A stretch of 64,000 nt of DNA from Amycolatopsis sp. 195334CR (GCF_017309385.1 NZ_JAFJMJ010000002.1:2232001-2296000), one strand, 5' to 3'; numbered from the stretch's first letter, positions 11,000-42,275 are shown. Numbers and translations are program-made. Notes: a model not told the origin generated them from the sequence alone.

Positions 11000-12112
11000 A
11001 TGACGACAGTGACCACCTCGCTCACCGTCCACCCGGTCGCCTCGCGGCTGTCCGCGGCGGACCGCGCGGCCCGGCTGCGCAAGCCCGCGTTCGGCTCGGT
11101 GTTCACCGAGCACATGGTTTCCGCGCGCTGGACCGCCGAACGCGGCTGGCACGAGGCCGAACTCCGGCCGTTCGCGCCGATCGAGATGCCGCCGTCGATG
11201 GTCGGCCTGCACTACGGGCAGGTGGTTTTCGAGGGCCTCAAGGCGTTTCGCGGCGAGAACGGGGAGGTCGCCCTCTTCCGTCCCGACGAGCACGCCGAAC
11301 GGTTCCGGAACTCGGCCCGCCGCCTGATGATGCCGCCGCCACCGGTGGAGCTGTTCCTGGAGGCCGCCGCGGAGCTGGTGCGCCAGGACCAGGACTGGCT
11401 GCCCGCCGACCCGAACATGAGCCTGTACCTGCGCCCGGTCCTGTTCGCCAGCGAGGCGGACCTGGGGCTCCGGCCCGCTGTGGAGTACCGGCTGCTGGTG
11501 ATCGCCTTTGTGACCGAAGGTTTCTTCGGCAGCACGCTGAAGCCGGTGACGGTGTGGCTGAGCGAGGAGTACACGCGCGTCGCGGCCGGTGGCACGGGCG
11601 CGGCCAAGTGCGCCGGCAACTACGCGGGCGCGTACGCCGCCCAGGCCCAGGCCGCCGCGCACGGCTGCGACCAGGTGGTCTGGCTCGACCCGGTGGAACG
11701 CAAGTGGGTCGAGGAACTCGGCGGCATGAACCTGTTCTTCGTGCTCGGCGCGGGCGACCGCGCGAGCCTGCTCACCCCGCCGCTGACCGGCACGATTCTG
11801 CCCGGCATCACCCGGGCCTCCCTGCTCACCCTGGCCGGGGACCTGGGCATCCCGGTGCGGGAGGAGCGGCTTTCGGCGGCGGAGTGGCGGGACGGCTGCC
11901 GCGGCGGCGAAATCACCGAGGTGTTCGCGTGCGGTACCGGGGCCAGGGTGTGCCCGGTCGGCGAGGTCCGATCCGCCACGGATTCCTGGACCGTGCCGGG
12001 GCGGGGCGAGGTGACCGCCCGGCTCGCCGAGCGGTTGTTCGGCATCCAGCGCGGCACCCGGCCCGACCACCACGGCTGGCTCCACCACATCGGTGAAAGG
12101 GGTGCCGGATGA
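11000..12112 (+). CDS. ilvE: Branched-chain amino acid aminotransferase, PLP fold type IV
   Basis: The 370-residue protein matches IlvE: the motif TGAAKCAGNYAG carries the PLP lysine at residue 203, with a YGQVVFEGLKAFR substrate-pocket region and EVFACGTGARVCPVG near the C-terminus. The ATG at 11000 is preceded by AGGTGAG; a GTG at 10991 is the alternative. The stop overlaps the next start (ATGA). As a cluster copy next to a citramalate-synthase-like gene it probably converts 2-oxo acids made by that route (2-oxobutyrate, or 3-methyl-2-oxovalerate after further Ile-pathway steps) to 2-aminobutyrate or Ile for the NRPS; the substrate assignment is inference. Confidence 0.93.
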   Translation: MTTVTTSLTVHPVASRLSAADRAARLRKPAFGSVFTEHMVSARWTAERGWHEAELRPFAPIEMPPSMVGLHYGQVVFEGLKAFRGENGEVALFRPDEHAERFRNSARRLMMPPPPVELFLEAAAELVRQDQDWLPADPNMSLYLRPVLFASEADLGLRPAVEYRLLVIAFVTEGFFGSTLKPVTVWLSEEYTRVAAGGTGAAKCAGNYAGAYAAQAQAAAHGCDQVVWLDPVERKWVEELGGMNLFFVLGAGDRASLLTPPLTGTILPGITRASLLTLAGDLGIPVREERLSAAEWRDGCRGGEITEVFACGTGARVCPVGEVRSATDSWTVPGRGEVTARLAERLFGIQRGTRPDHHGWLHHIGERGAG

Positions 12113-12864
12113 CCGCGGCACGCGAACGGACCGAGGCGCGCTGGCTCCGGCGGTTCGGCGGACCGGAGGACCCCGCGACGCGGTTGGTCTGCTTCCCGCA
12201 CGCCGGGGGCAGCGCCAGCTTCTTCCGCGGCTGGCCCGCGTTCCTGCCGTCCGAAGTGGAGCTGCTGGCCGTGCAGTACCCCGGCCGCCAGGACCGGATC
12301 TCCGAACCGCTGATCGGGGAGATGGCCGTGCTGGCCGACCGGATCACCGAGGCGATCCGTCCCCGGCTCGACCGGCCGACCATCCTCTTCGGACACAGCC
12401 TCGGCGCGACGGTGGCCTTCGAGGTCGCCTCCCGGATCGCCAAGAGCAGCGCGCTGGCGGGGCTGGTCGTTTCGGCACGGGCGGCACCTTCGCTGGCGCG
12501 GCCGCACAGCGTCTACCGGCGCGACGACGCCGGTGTGCTCGCCTACCTGCGCGAGCTGGGCGGCATGGACAGCCGGGTGCTGGCCGACCCCGAACTGCGC
12601 GAACTGGCGCTTCCGGTGGTGCGCAACGATCTGCGGATCGCGGGCACCTACCACTACGTCGAGCGCCCGCCCCTGGACTGCCCGATCACCGCGATCGCCG
12701 GGGAGTCCGACGGCACCTTCCCGCCCGAGGACGCCGCGGGATGGGCCGCGCACACCACCGCCGGGTTCGAGCACCACGTGCTGCCCGGCGACCACTTCTA
12801 CCTCGAGAACGCCCCGGCCGCCTTTGTCGGCCTGCTCGCCGGGGCACTGGCGAAAGCGCGGTGA
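12109..12864 (+). CDS. Type II (editing) thioesterase
   Basis: The 251-residue alpha/beta hydrolase has the type II thioesterase pattern: an early RLVCFPHAGGSASFF segment, nucleophile Ser97 in FGHSLGAT, an acid in AGESDGTFP and His in LPGDHFYLE. These stand-alone enzymes clear misprimed or stalled carrier domains. The start overlaps the aminotransferase stop by four bases, so it is translated in the same operon. It is not expected to release the finished peptide. Confidence 0.95.
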   Translation: MTAARERTEARWLRRFGGPEDPATRLVCFPHAGGSASFFRGWPAFLPSEVELLAVQYPGRQDRISEPLIGEMAVLADRITEAIRPRLDRPTILFGHSLGATVAFEVASRIAKSSALAGLVVSARAAPSLARPHSVYRRDDAGVLAYLRELGGMDSRVLADPELRELALPVVRNDLRIAGTYHYVERPPLDCPITAIAGESDGTFPPEDAAGWAAHTTAGFEHHVLPGDHFYLENAPAAFVGLLAGALAKAR

Positions 12865-12867
12865 GCG

Positions 12868-14490
12868 ATGGTGCGCACGACTCCGGCAGGCACCCCGCTG
12901 GGGGACCGGTTCCACCTGTACGACACGACGTTGCGGGACGGGGCCCAGCGCGAGGGCATCTCGTACTCGGTCACCGAGAAGCTCGCCGTGGCGCGGCTGC
13001 TCGACGAACTCGGTGTCGGCTTCATCGAAGGCGGCTGGCCGGGCGCGCTGCCGAAGGACACCGAGTTCTTCGCCAGGGCCGCCGACGGTGAACTGGACCT
13101 GCGGCACGCCGCGCTGGTCGCGTTCGGTGCCACCCGCAAGGCCGGTGTCCCGGTCGAGCAGGACCGGCAGGTGCGGGCGCTGCTCGACTCGCGCGCACCG
13201 GTGATCACCCTGGTGGCCAAAGCCGACCTCCGGCACATCACCGCCGCACTGCGCACCGACGTGGCCGAGAACTGCGCCATGGTCGCCGACACCGTCCGCT
13301 TCTTGGTGCGTGAAGGGCGCCGCGTCTTCCTCGACGCCGAGCACTTCTTCGACGGCTACCACCACGACCCGGATTGCGCGCTGCGCGTGCTGGACGCGGC
13401 GGTGACCGCGGGCGCCGATGTCGCGGTGCTCTGCGACACCAACGGCGGTCGGCTGCCGCTGGAGGTGGCCGAGACCGTGGGTGAGGTGGCCGCCAGGACC
13501 GGGTTCCGGCTCGGCATCCACTGCCAGGACGACACCTCGTGCGCGGTGGCCAACACGATCGCCGCGGTGCAGGCCGGGGCGAGCCACGCCCAGTGCACCG
13601 CGAACGGCTACGGCGAACGGGCGGGCAACGCCGACCTGTTCGCCGTCACCGGGAACCTGGTGACCAAGCTCGGGCTTCCGGTGCTGCCGCCCGGCGCACT
13701 GGCCGAGCTGAGCCGCGTCTCGCACGCCGTGGCCAGGATCGCGAACCTCGCCCCGAACGCCCACCAGGCCTACGTCGGGAACTCGGCCTTCGCCCACAAG
13801 GCGGGTCTGCACGCGAGCGCGATCAAAGTGGATCCGGAGCTGTACAACCACATCGTTCCGGAGACCGTGGGCAACGGCATGCGGGTGCTGGTCACCGAGA
13901 TGGCCGGCCAGGCCAGCATCGAGCTCAAGGGACGGGAGCTCGGGCTGGACCTGGCCGGTTCACCGGAGGTGCTGCGCTGCTCCGCGCGGCGGGTGAAGGA
14001 ACTGGAGGCGCAGGGCTGGTCGTTCGAATCGGCCGACGCCTCACTCGAACTGCTCATCCGCGCGGAGATGGCCGAAGCACCCGAGGCGCCGTTCGCGCTG
14101 GAGTCCTACCGCGTGGTGCTGGACCGCCGCCAGGACGGTGAGATCACCTCCGAGGCCACCGTCCGGGTGCGGGTGGCCGGCCGGCGGGTGATCGCCACCG
14201 CCGAGGGCAACGGCCCGGTGCACGCGCTGGACGCCGCGTTGCGCGAGGCGCTGCGGCCCGCGTACCCGTGGATCGCCAGCGTGGGGCTGGTCGACTACAA
14301 GGTCTCGATCCTGCCCCAGGAACAGGGCACCGACGCGATCACCAGGGTGCTCGTCGAGTCCGGGGACGAGGAACGGACCTGGCGGACGGTCGGCGTGCAC
14401 CCGAACATCGTCGAAGCGAGCTGGCTGGCCCTGTGTGACGCGCTGGCCTACAAGTCGATGACCGCGGCCGCGCTCACCGGGGCGGCCTGA
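12868..14490 (+). CDS. cimA: Citramalate-synthase-like enzyme (DRE-TIM, isopropylmalate/homocitrate synthase family)
   Basis: The 540-residue protein has the DRE-TIM signature LYDTTLRDGAQREG at its N-terminus, the HCQDDTSCAVANT and NGYGERAGNADL motifs, AFAHKAGLHASAI, and a C-terminal LeuA-type dimerisation/allosteric region. The EGGWPGALPKDTEFF segment is typical of the (R)-citramalate synthase subgroup rather than LeuA, by my recollection of that family. CimA condenses acetyl-CoA and pyruvate, giving 2-oxobutyrate and thus 2-aminobutyrate or isoleucine. The start lies three bases after the thioesterase stop. Together with the adjacent aminotransferase it probably supplies a beta-branched or short aliphatic building block. 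Other LeuA-like condensations cannot be excluded. Confidence 0.85.
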   Translation: MVRTTPAGTPLGDRFHLYDTTLRDGAQREGISYSVTEKLAVARLLDELGVGFIEGGWPGALPKDTEFFARAADGELDLRHAALVAFGATRKAGVPVEQDRQVRALLDSRAPVITLVAKADLRHITAALRTDVAENCAMVADTVRFLVREGRRVFLDAEHFFDGYHHDPDCALRVLDAAVTAGADVAVLCDTNGGRLPLEVAETVGEVAARTGFRLGIHCQDDTSCAVANTIAAVQAGASHAQCTANGYGERAGNADLFAVTGNLVTKLGLPVLPPGALAELSRVSHAVARIANLAPNAHQAYVGNSAFAHKAGLHASAIKVDPELYNHIVPETVGNGMRVLVTEMAGQASIELKGRELGLDLAGSPEVLRCSARRVKELEAQGWSFESADASLELLIRAEMAEAPEAPFALESYRVVLDRRQDGEITSEATVRVRVAGRRVIATAEGNGPVHALDAALREALRPAYPWIASVGLVDYKVSILPQEQGTDAITRVLVESGDEERTWRTVGVHPNIVEASWLALCDALAYKSMTAAALTGAA

Positions 14491-14517
14491 GTGCCCGGCG
14501 ACCGAGGGGAGTCCGGT

Positions 14518-15858
14518 GTGGACGAACGGGTGGAACTGCTGACCGAGCTGGTGCGCCGCTACCGCGTGCCGGGCGCGCAGCTGGCGGTGTACGAACACGG
14601 GGTGCTGACCCAGGTGGAGGTCGGGCACGTGCGGGCGGGAGGGGAACCGGTCGCGCCGGATTCGCTGTTCCCGCTCGGCTCGGTGACCAAGTTCGTCACC
14701 GCGACCCTGGTGCTCCAGTTGGTCGGTGACGGCGACCTGGAACTGGACGAGCCGATCGCGACCTGGCTGCCGGAGCTCCGCGGCGGCACGCCCGGGTCGG
14801 CGACCGTCCGGCAACTGCTCAGCCACACCAGCGGCCTGCCCGACATGGTCGGCGCCGAGGTGCGGCCGGGTGCCTCACTGCGGGCCCATGTGCTCGCCGG
14901 ACGCGGTGAGGAACTGGTCTGCGAGCCGGGGAAGACCTTCTCCTACTCGAACTTCGGCTACGTCGTGGCCGGGTACCTGGTGGAGCAGATCACCGGGATG
15001 CGGTGGGCGGAGGCGGTGCGGTCGTTCCTGCTCGACCCGCTGGGCGTGCCCGGCGGCGTGCTCAGCGAACCCGGGCCGGGGATCACCCAGCACGCGGTGC
15101 ACCTGCCGACCGGTGCGGTGCAGGTGGTCGAGCCCGAGGTGCCGCTGGCGGTGGTCCCGGCCGGGGCGCTGACCACCACCGCGGCCGGGTTGCTGACCCT
15201 GGCGCTGCCGCACTGCGGCGGGTTACCGGCGGACATGCCGATCCTGGAACCGGCCCAGATCGAGGAGATGGGCCGGACGATTCCCGGGGCCGAACCGTTC
15301 GGGCTGGCCAACGCCTGGGGGCTCGGCCTCGCCGGATTCGACCGCCAGTGGCTCGGCCACGACGGCAACACCGGTGGCGCCACCTGCACCCTGCGGATCC
15401 ACCCGGCCACCGGCACGGCACTGGTGCTGATGACCAACGCCACCTCGGGCAGGCAACTGGCCGACCGGTTCCTCGACGACCTCGCGGCGCGAGGCTTCGG
15501 CCCCGGCGCCTACCACGTACCCGATCCGGGAACACCGTTGTCCGGCAAAGAACTCCGTGCGGCAGCGGCCGAACTGACCGGGCGGTACCGGTCCGGCGGC
15601 CGGGTGATCGACGTGCGTGCCGAAGAATCCGGCGAACTGGTGCTCCAGCAGGGCCACGGCGGTGGCTCGCGGCTGACGCTCTACCCGAACCTGGTGTTCC
15701 AGATCGCCGGGAAGGCGGGGGAGCGGACCGCGCCGCCGGAAAGCCCGGAAGGACTGCGTGGCGACGAATTCACCGAACACCACCGGTTCCTGCGGACCGC
15801 GGACGGCCGGATCACCGGTGTGCAGTACGCCGGCGGCCGTGTGGTGACGCGCGTTTAA
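14518..15858 (+). CDS. PBP-fold serine hydrolase, likely trans-acting peptide cyclase (SurE-like)
   Basis: This 446-residue class C beta-lactamase/PBP-fold protein has all three active-site motifs: SVTK (Ser55, Lys58), YSN (Tyr143, Asn145) and HDGNTGG with His281 in place of the usual KTG. There is no signal peptide or membrane anchor, so it acts in the cytoplasm, unlike a true beta-lactamase or carboxypeptidase. A C-terminal beta-rich region of about 110 residues resembles the lipocalin-like domain of SurE-type cyclases. I chose the GTG at 14518 because GAGGGGAG lies six bases upstream; 14491 is an alternative. It sits directly before an NRPS that ends in an epimerisation domain without a thioesterase, the context in which such enzymes release and macrocyclise peptides with a D-residue at the C-terminus. 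A resistance hydrolase is the less likely alternative. Confidence 0.85.
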   Translation: MDERVELLTELVRRYRVPGAQLAVYEHGVLTQVEVGHVRAGGEPVAPDSLFPLGSVTKFVTATLVLQLVGDGDLELDEPIATWLPELRGGTPGSATVRQLLSHTSGLPDMVGAEVRPGASLRAHVLAGRGEELVCEPGKTFSYSNFGYVVAGYLVEQITGMRWAEAVRSFLLDPLGVPGGVLSEPGPGITQHAVHLPTGAVQVVEPEVPLAVVPAGALTTTAAGLLTLALPHCGGLPADMPILEPAQIEEMGRTIPGAEPFGLANAWGLGLAGFDRQWLGHDGNTGGATCTLRIHPATGTALVLMTNATSGRQLADRFLDDLAARGFGPGAYHVPDPGTPLSGKELRAAAAELTGRYRSGGRVIDVRAEESGELVLQQGHGGGSRLTLYPNLVFQIAGKAGERTAPPESPEGLRGDEFTEHHRFLRTADGRITGVQYAGGRVVTRV

Positions 15859-15943
15859 GCTGGTTCTACATCGCGTTGTGACCCGTTTCCCCCGCTCATA
15901 GCCTGAAGATGGCGAATTCCGAGACGACGGGGGCGGTTCTTCG

Positions 15944-38542
<22,599 letters not shown>

Positions 38543-38547
38543 CGCGA

Positions 38548-38580
38548 AACGGCCCGCCGGTGCGAAACCGGCGGGCCGTT
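38548..38580. terminator. Bidirectional terminator between NRPS and halogenase genes
   Basis: A perfect 14-bp stem (38548-38561 pairs with 38567-38580) with a five-base GCGAA loop fills the 51-bp gap between two convergent stop codons. The arms begin with AA and end with TT, so it can work in both directions. Confidence 0.88.
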
Positions 38581-38593
38581 CCGGGGCGGACGA

Positions 38594-40159
38594 TCAGCGG
38601 AACTGCGAGAAGTACTGGTACTGGCTGGGCAGGGTGTCCACCAGGCTGGTGGCCTTGTCGCGGATCAGCTGGAACTCCTTGCGTGCCGCGGTGTCGTCGA
38701 GCAGGTCCAGTGCGGGGGAGGGGTGGACGGGGATGGCGCCACCGCCGAGCAGGATGCACATGTAGGAGTACGGCGGCAGGCCGTGGTAGTTCGGGAAGAC
38801 GTTCTCGGAGTCGGGCAGCTTCGCCTGCCACCGCTCCAGCCGTTCGGCGAGCTGGTCGGGCACCGCGCGGGTCTTGGTGTCCTTCCAGTACGGCGTGTCC
38901 GCCTTGGCGGCGGCCTGGTAGTGCAGCACCAGGAACTCGCGCACGCCGTCCATCACGTTGCGGATGGCGGAGTTGTAGAGGTCGCGCAGGCGCGGATCCC
39001 AGTTGTCGCCGGGGAAGAACTTGACCAGCTGCTCGATCGCGTGGTGGATGAAGAAGATCCCGGTGGACTCCAGCGGCTCGACGAACCCGCTGGACAGGCC
39101 GACGGCCACGCAGTTGCGCACCCAGGAGTTGCGGGTGCGGCCGATCCGCATGGTGATGTGGTTGGCTTCCGCATCCTCGGCGGCCGGGCCGACGAAGGCG
39201 CGTAGCGTGCGCTCGGCCTCCTCGGGGTCGCAGTAGTCCTTGGCGTAGACGTAACCGGTGCCGATGCGGCCCTGCAGCGGGATGGTCCAGATCCAGCCGG
39301 AGTCCTGCGCGGTGGCCGTGGTGCACGGGCGGATGCCGCGCTTCTCCATGTCCAGCGGCACCTGGAGGGCGACCGCGCTGTCGTTGGGCAGGTGCTCCTG
39401 GTAGGACTCGAACGGCTCGCCGAGTGCCTTGTTGATCAGGAGCCCGCGGAAGCCGGTGCAGTCGATGAACAGGTCGCCGGTGATCGGGCCGTGGTCCTTG
39501 GTGACGATGTGGTCGATCCAGCCGCGCTCGTCCAGCGACACGTCCACCACGTCGTCGACGAGGTGCCGGGCACCGCGCCGGGTGGCGTAACCGGTCAGGT
39601 ACTTGGCCAGCAGCGCCGCCTCGAAGTGGTAGGCGTAGGGGAACTGGGTCTTGCCCTGGTGCTCGGACATGGTGGTGCGCACCGCGTCCACGCCGCTGCC
39701 CTCGACGTACTCCTGGTCGATCAGGCTGCCGTCGAGGAAGCGCGGGCTGCGTTCCTCGTCGCAGAGCGCGGCCATGACGAAGCAGTCGCGGTCGAACCGC
39801 GCGCCGGGCCGGAGGCGGAGCCACCAGTCGGTCAGCGCGAACCCGTCCACCGTCGGCATCTGCTCGAACGGGTGGTAGAAGTGGTGGCCGGGTTTGCGCC
39901 AGTTCTCGAACCGCACGGCCAGTTTGTAGGTCGCGTTGCAGGCGGGCATCCACTCCCGTTCCTCCAGCCCGAGGAACTGGAAGAAGTGCCGGATGTCGCT
40001 GAAGGTGGCTTCGCCGACCCCGATCGTGCCGACCTTGCCCGATTCGACCAGGGTGACGTCGATCCGGTCCTTGAAGGCGGCCCGCAAGTAGGCGGCCGTC
40101 ATCCAGCCGGCGGTACCACCGCCCACGATGACAATGCTCTTCGGCATCGGTGACTCCAT
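38594..40159 (-). CDS. FAD-dependent tryptophan halogenase (PyrH-like)
   Basis: The 521-residue flavin halogenase has the FAD motif GGGTAGW (residues 13-19), the catalytic lysine at 79 (NATYKLAVRFENW), the WIWTIP motif (289-294) that distinguishes halogenases from monooxygenases, and a catalytic Glu in FVEPLESTG (361-364). By memory its local motifs (FYHPFE, VEPLESTGIFFI) are closest to PyrH-type tryptophan 5-halogenases; the chlorination position is therefore a guess. It needs FADH2, and no dedicated flavin reductase is seen in the window. The ATG at 40159 follows GAGGAA; a second ATG lies at 40147. It is convergent to the NRPS and probably makes a chloro-tryptophan building block. Confidence 0.95.
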   Translation of the reverse strand: MESPMPKSIVIVGGGTAGWMTAAYLRAAFKDRIDVTLVESGKVGTIGVGEATFSDIRHFFQFLGLEEREWMPACNATYKLAVRFENWRKPGHHFYHPFEQMPTVDGFALTDWWLRLRPGARFDRDCFVMAALCDEERSPRFLDGSLIDQEYVEGSGVDAVRTTMSEHQGKTQFPYAYHFEAALLAKYLTGYATRRGARHLVDDVVDVSLDERGWIDHIVTKDHGPITGDLFIDCTGFRGLLINKALGEPFESYQEHLPNDSAVALQVPLDMEKRGIRPCTTATAQDSGWIWTIPLQGRIGTGYVYAKDYCDPEEAERTLRAFVGPAAEDAEANHITMRIGRTRNSWVRNCVAVGLSSGFVEPLESTGIFFIHHAIEQLVKFFPGDNWDPRLRDLYNSAIRNVMDGVREFLVLHYQAAAKADTPYWKDTKTRAVPDQLAERLERWQAKLPDSENVFPNYHGLPPYSYMCILLGGGAIPVHPSPALDLLDDTAARKEFQLIRDKATSLVDTLPSQYQYFSQFR

Positions 40160-40330
40160 TTTTCCTCGGAGGTCAATTCACCGCGAGAGCCTATTTCGGG
40201 CAGCATCGGCGAGCGACGGGCTTAAGCCTCGGCTAAAGTCCCGCGCCCGTTCGGCGGACTCCAGGTTCCCATGCGCGCCAGCCGGTTGACCAGCGTCGGC
40301 GGCGAACAGTGCGGGAGGCTATCCCCGTGC

Positions 40331-40348
40331 GGTAGCCCAGCCTGTACC
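40331..40348. promoter_or_regulatory. 18-bp operator candidate, site 2
   Basis: GGTAGCCCAGCCTGTACC matches 13 of 18 positions of the perfect palindrome at 7083-7100, with the outer GGTA and CTGTACC kept. The preceding bases GGCTATCCCCGTGCGG are shared almost exactly with the site at 42636. It lies 73 bp before the ATPase-like gene at 40422. Confidence 0.5.
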
Positions 40349-40421
40349 CGGAATGAGGGGGCTGGTACTGGTGCCGTTCCACTGCGTGACGGATATGTTT
40401 CCGAGGAACGAATGGGGTGCC

Positions 40422-41018
40422 ATGTATGCGCTGGAAATGGACACCGTGAGCAAGAACTTCGGGCCGGTCACCGCGCTCGACCGGATCAGCATCGGGGTGG
40501 CACGGGGTAGTTTCACCGCGGTCGTCGGCCGCGCCGGGTCGGGCCGGAGCACCCTGCTGCGGTGCGCGGCGGGGTTGTCCGCGCCGACTTCGGGCACGGT
40601 GTGGCGCGACGGGTCGGCGGTGGAGCTGGCCGTGCCGGGCGGGCCGGGGGAGCCGGGCACCCCGGCCGGTCCGGCCGGGGCGTGGCACGAGGAGGTGGTG
40701 ACCGGCCTCGGCCTGGGCGACGCGGCGTCGGACCACGACGCCAGGGCGCGCCTGGCGCGGGCCCTGCTGCGCCGCCCGGGCCTGCTGTTGGTCGACGAGC
40801 CGACGCGCGGGGTCGGCACCGGCTACCGGAGCGGCGCCATCCGCCTGCTCCGGCGGCTGGTCGACCGGTACACCAGGACGGTGCTGGTCACCACCGCCGA
40901 CCCCGCGGTGGCGGCGGCGGCCGATGTCGCGCTTTTCCTGGAAGGCGGCCGGTTCGTCGACGCCATCGACACCCCGACGGTGGGCCAGGTGGCGGGCCGC
41001 CTGACCGGGCGCCGGTGA
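40422..41018 (+). CDS. Degenerate stand-alone ABC ATPase-like protein
   Basis: The 198-residue protein clearly derives from an ABC ATPase of the type at 7186 (similar start, C-terminal part and spacing) but has lost key residues. Walker A reads GRAGSGRST with Arg42 in place of the essential Lys; the Q-loop and helical subdomain are mostly replaced by a Gly/Pro-rich stretch (about 70-90); LSGGQ is missing; and the H-loop His is replaced by Ala159 in VTTADP. Walker B (LLLVDEP) remains. It has no permease. ATP-driven transport is unlikely; a regulatory, immunity or sequestering role is open. The frame allows earlier starts at 40353 or 40395; I chose the ATG at 40422 because similarity begins there. 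Confidence 0.75.
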   Translation: MYALEMDTVSKNFGPVTALDRISIGVARGSFTAVVGRAGSGRSTLLRCAAGLSAPTSGTVWRDGSAVELAVPGGPGEPGTPAGPAGAWHEEVVTGLGLGDAASDHDARARLARALLRRPGLLLVDEPTRGVGTGYRSGAIRLLRRLVDRYTRTVLVTTADPAVAAAADVALFLEGGRFVDAIDTPTVGQVAGRLTGRR

Positions 41019-41034
41019 CTCGCTCGGACCTGAT

Positions 41035-41324
41035 GGCGGGCGGACCCTGGTGATCCGGCCGGACTCCGATGGCGGGCCGCCCGGCGGGGCGCCGGTGATC
41101 CGGTCGGATTCCGATGGCGGGCTGCCTGGCTGGGTGCCAGTCCGAGTCCGATGGCTGGCCACCTGGCCGGGCGCCGGTGATCCGGCCGGACCCCGATGGC
41201 GGGCCGCCTGGCTGGGTGCCGGTCCGAGTCCGATGGCAGGTCGGCTGGCTGGGCGACGGTGGTCCGGTCGGATTCCGATGGTGGGCCGCCTGGTGGGGTG
41301 CCGGAGACGGGGTCAGACTCCGAC
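41035..41324. repeat. 45/37-bp tandem minisatellite
   Basis: Seven units beginning GGCGGGCCGCC and ending TCCGAT run head to tail: 41035-41070 (36 bp), 41071-41115 (45), 41116-41152 (37), 41153-41197 (45), 41198-41234 (37), 41235-41279 (45) and 41280-41324 (45). The 45+37 pairs form 82-bp super-repeats. The last codons of the ATPase-like gene (from about 40991) resemble the unit, so the array may have grown from that 3' end. The 36- and 37-bp units break any reading frame, so it is non-coding. It reaches into the last codons of the convergent regulator gene. Confidence 0.85.
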
Positions 41325-42275
41325 GGCCACCGGGTTGTCGGCGGGCGGGCTGCCCAGTGCCTCACAGAGGTCCGGTGCGTCGAAGCCGTTGAGCAGCGCC
41401 AGGCCGAGCGGGGTGAGTGTGTGCAGCGCGGTGTTGAGTCGCCGGTGGGTGGTGATCAGGCCCGCCTCGCGCAGCACCGCGGTGTGCTGGCTCGCCGCGG
41501 CCGCGGAGATGTTGATCCGCCGCGCGAGTTCGCTGGTGGTGCAGCTCTCGGTCAGCGTGCGGATGATCGCCGCCCGGGTGCGGCCCACCAGCGCGCCCAG
41601 CGGCCGCGCGGATTCGGCGGCGGTCGCGGTGCCCCACAGGCCACCGGCCGCCGAGCGGTCGATCGGCACCGGGAACGCCAGCGTCGGCGGCCTGCCGTCA
41701 CCGGCGGTGTCGATCAGCACGCCGGGCCGGTCGGCCAGGAACAACGACGGCACCAGCACCAGGCCGCGCCCGTCCAGCACCACCTCCTGGTCACGCGGGC
41801 TGGGAATGGACAGCGTCGGGCACGACCACTGCACGGTCGGGTGCAGGATCTCCAGGAACCGCTCGATCCCACCACCGAGGATGACCCGGCCGCGGGCGGC
41901 GGTGTCCGCCTCGACCTGCGCGCGCAGCCGCGCCCAGTACGGCGCGACGGCCACCTTGTGGAACGCGTGGATCGCGCTGAGCACGTTGTGCCGCTTGGCT
42001 TTCGCCAGTTTGCCGGTCGGATCGGGGCACGCGCCCGGGTGCTCGACCATGGCCAGCAGGTCGGGCACCGGGCGCACCACTCTGGCCAGGTTCACCAGAG
42101 AGCGTCCCCGCTGTCCCAGCCGGGCGTGCGTGCGCTCGCGCCAGGCGGCGAACTCGTCGCCGCCGCCGTTGCGGGCGAGCAGTTCGACCGCGAACAGCGT
42201 CTCGGCCACCGGGTCGACCGTGCTCGCGATTCTGGTGCGCGCCAGGTCTTCCACCGTGAAACGAAGGTGATACAT
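41313..42275 (-). CDS. ArsR-like winged-helix regulator, paralogue 1
   Basis: A 320-residue protein beginning MYHLRFTVEDLARTRIAS, with an alpha-helical N-terminal region of about 230 residues (DUF5937-like by recollection) and a C-terminal ArsR-type winged helix (TTSELARRINISAAAASQHTA near 250-270, then AGLITTHR). It has clear paralogues at 42823-43713 and 49439-50422. The ATG at 42275 follows GGGGGA; the longer frame starts at a TTG without support. Metal-binding cysteines typical of classical ArsR are absent, so the ligand is probably not a metal. The last codons run into the minisatellite. Confidence 0.82.
   Translation of the reverse strand: MYHLRFTVEDLARTRIASTVDPVAETLFAVELLARNGGGDEFAAWRERTHARLGQRGRSLVNLARVVRPVPDLLAMVEHPGACPDPTGKLAKAKRHNVLSAIHAFHKVAVAPYWARLRAQVEADTAARGRVILGGGIERFLEILHPTVQWSCPTLSIPSPRDQEVVLDGRGLVLVPSLFLADRPGVLIDTAGDGRPPTLAFPVPIDRSAAGGLWGTATAAESARPLGALVGRTRAAIIRTLTESCTTSELARRINISAAAASQHTAVLREAGLITTHRRLNTALHTLTPLGLALLNGFDAPDLCEALGSPPADNPVAVGV

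Noticed and set aside
9578..12121. An 847-residue minus-strand frame across the ABC permease, NTF2 and aminotransferase genes
   Set aside because: Antisense to three well-supported genes; His/Arg/Gln-rich and without motifs.
14518..15858. Beta-lactamase resistance gene
   Set aside because: There is no signal peptide, the third motif is HDG rather than KTG, and the setting beside TE-less NRPSs fits a peptide cyclase better; resistance remains a minor alternative.
40219..40228. Palindrome GGCTTAAGCC upstream of the halogenase
   Set aside because: Too short to be significant and not repeated at other genes.
41050..42270. Plus-strand open frames of 406 and 454 residues over the minisatellite and regulator 1
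   Set aside because: Their first part is repeat-derived and the rest is antisense to the ArsR-like gene, which has clear paralogues.
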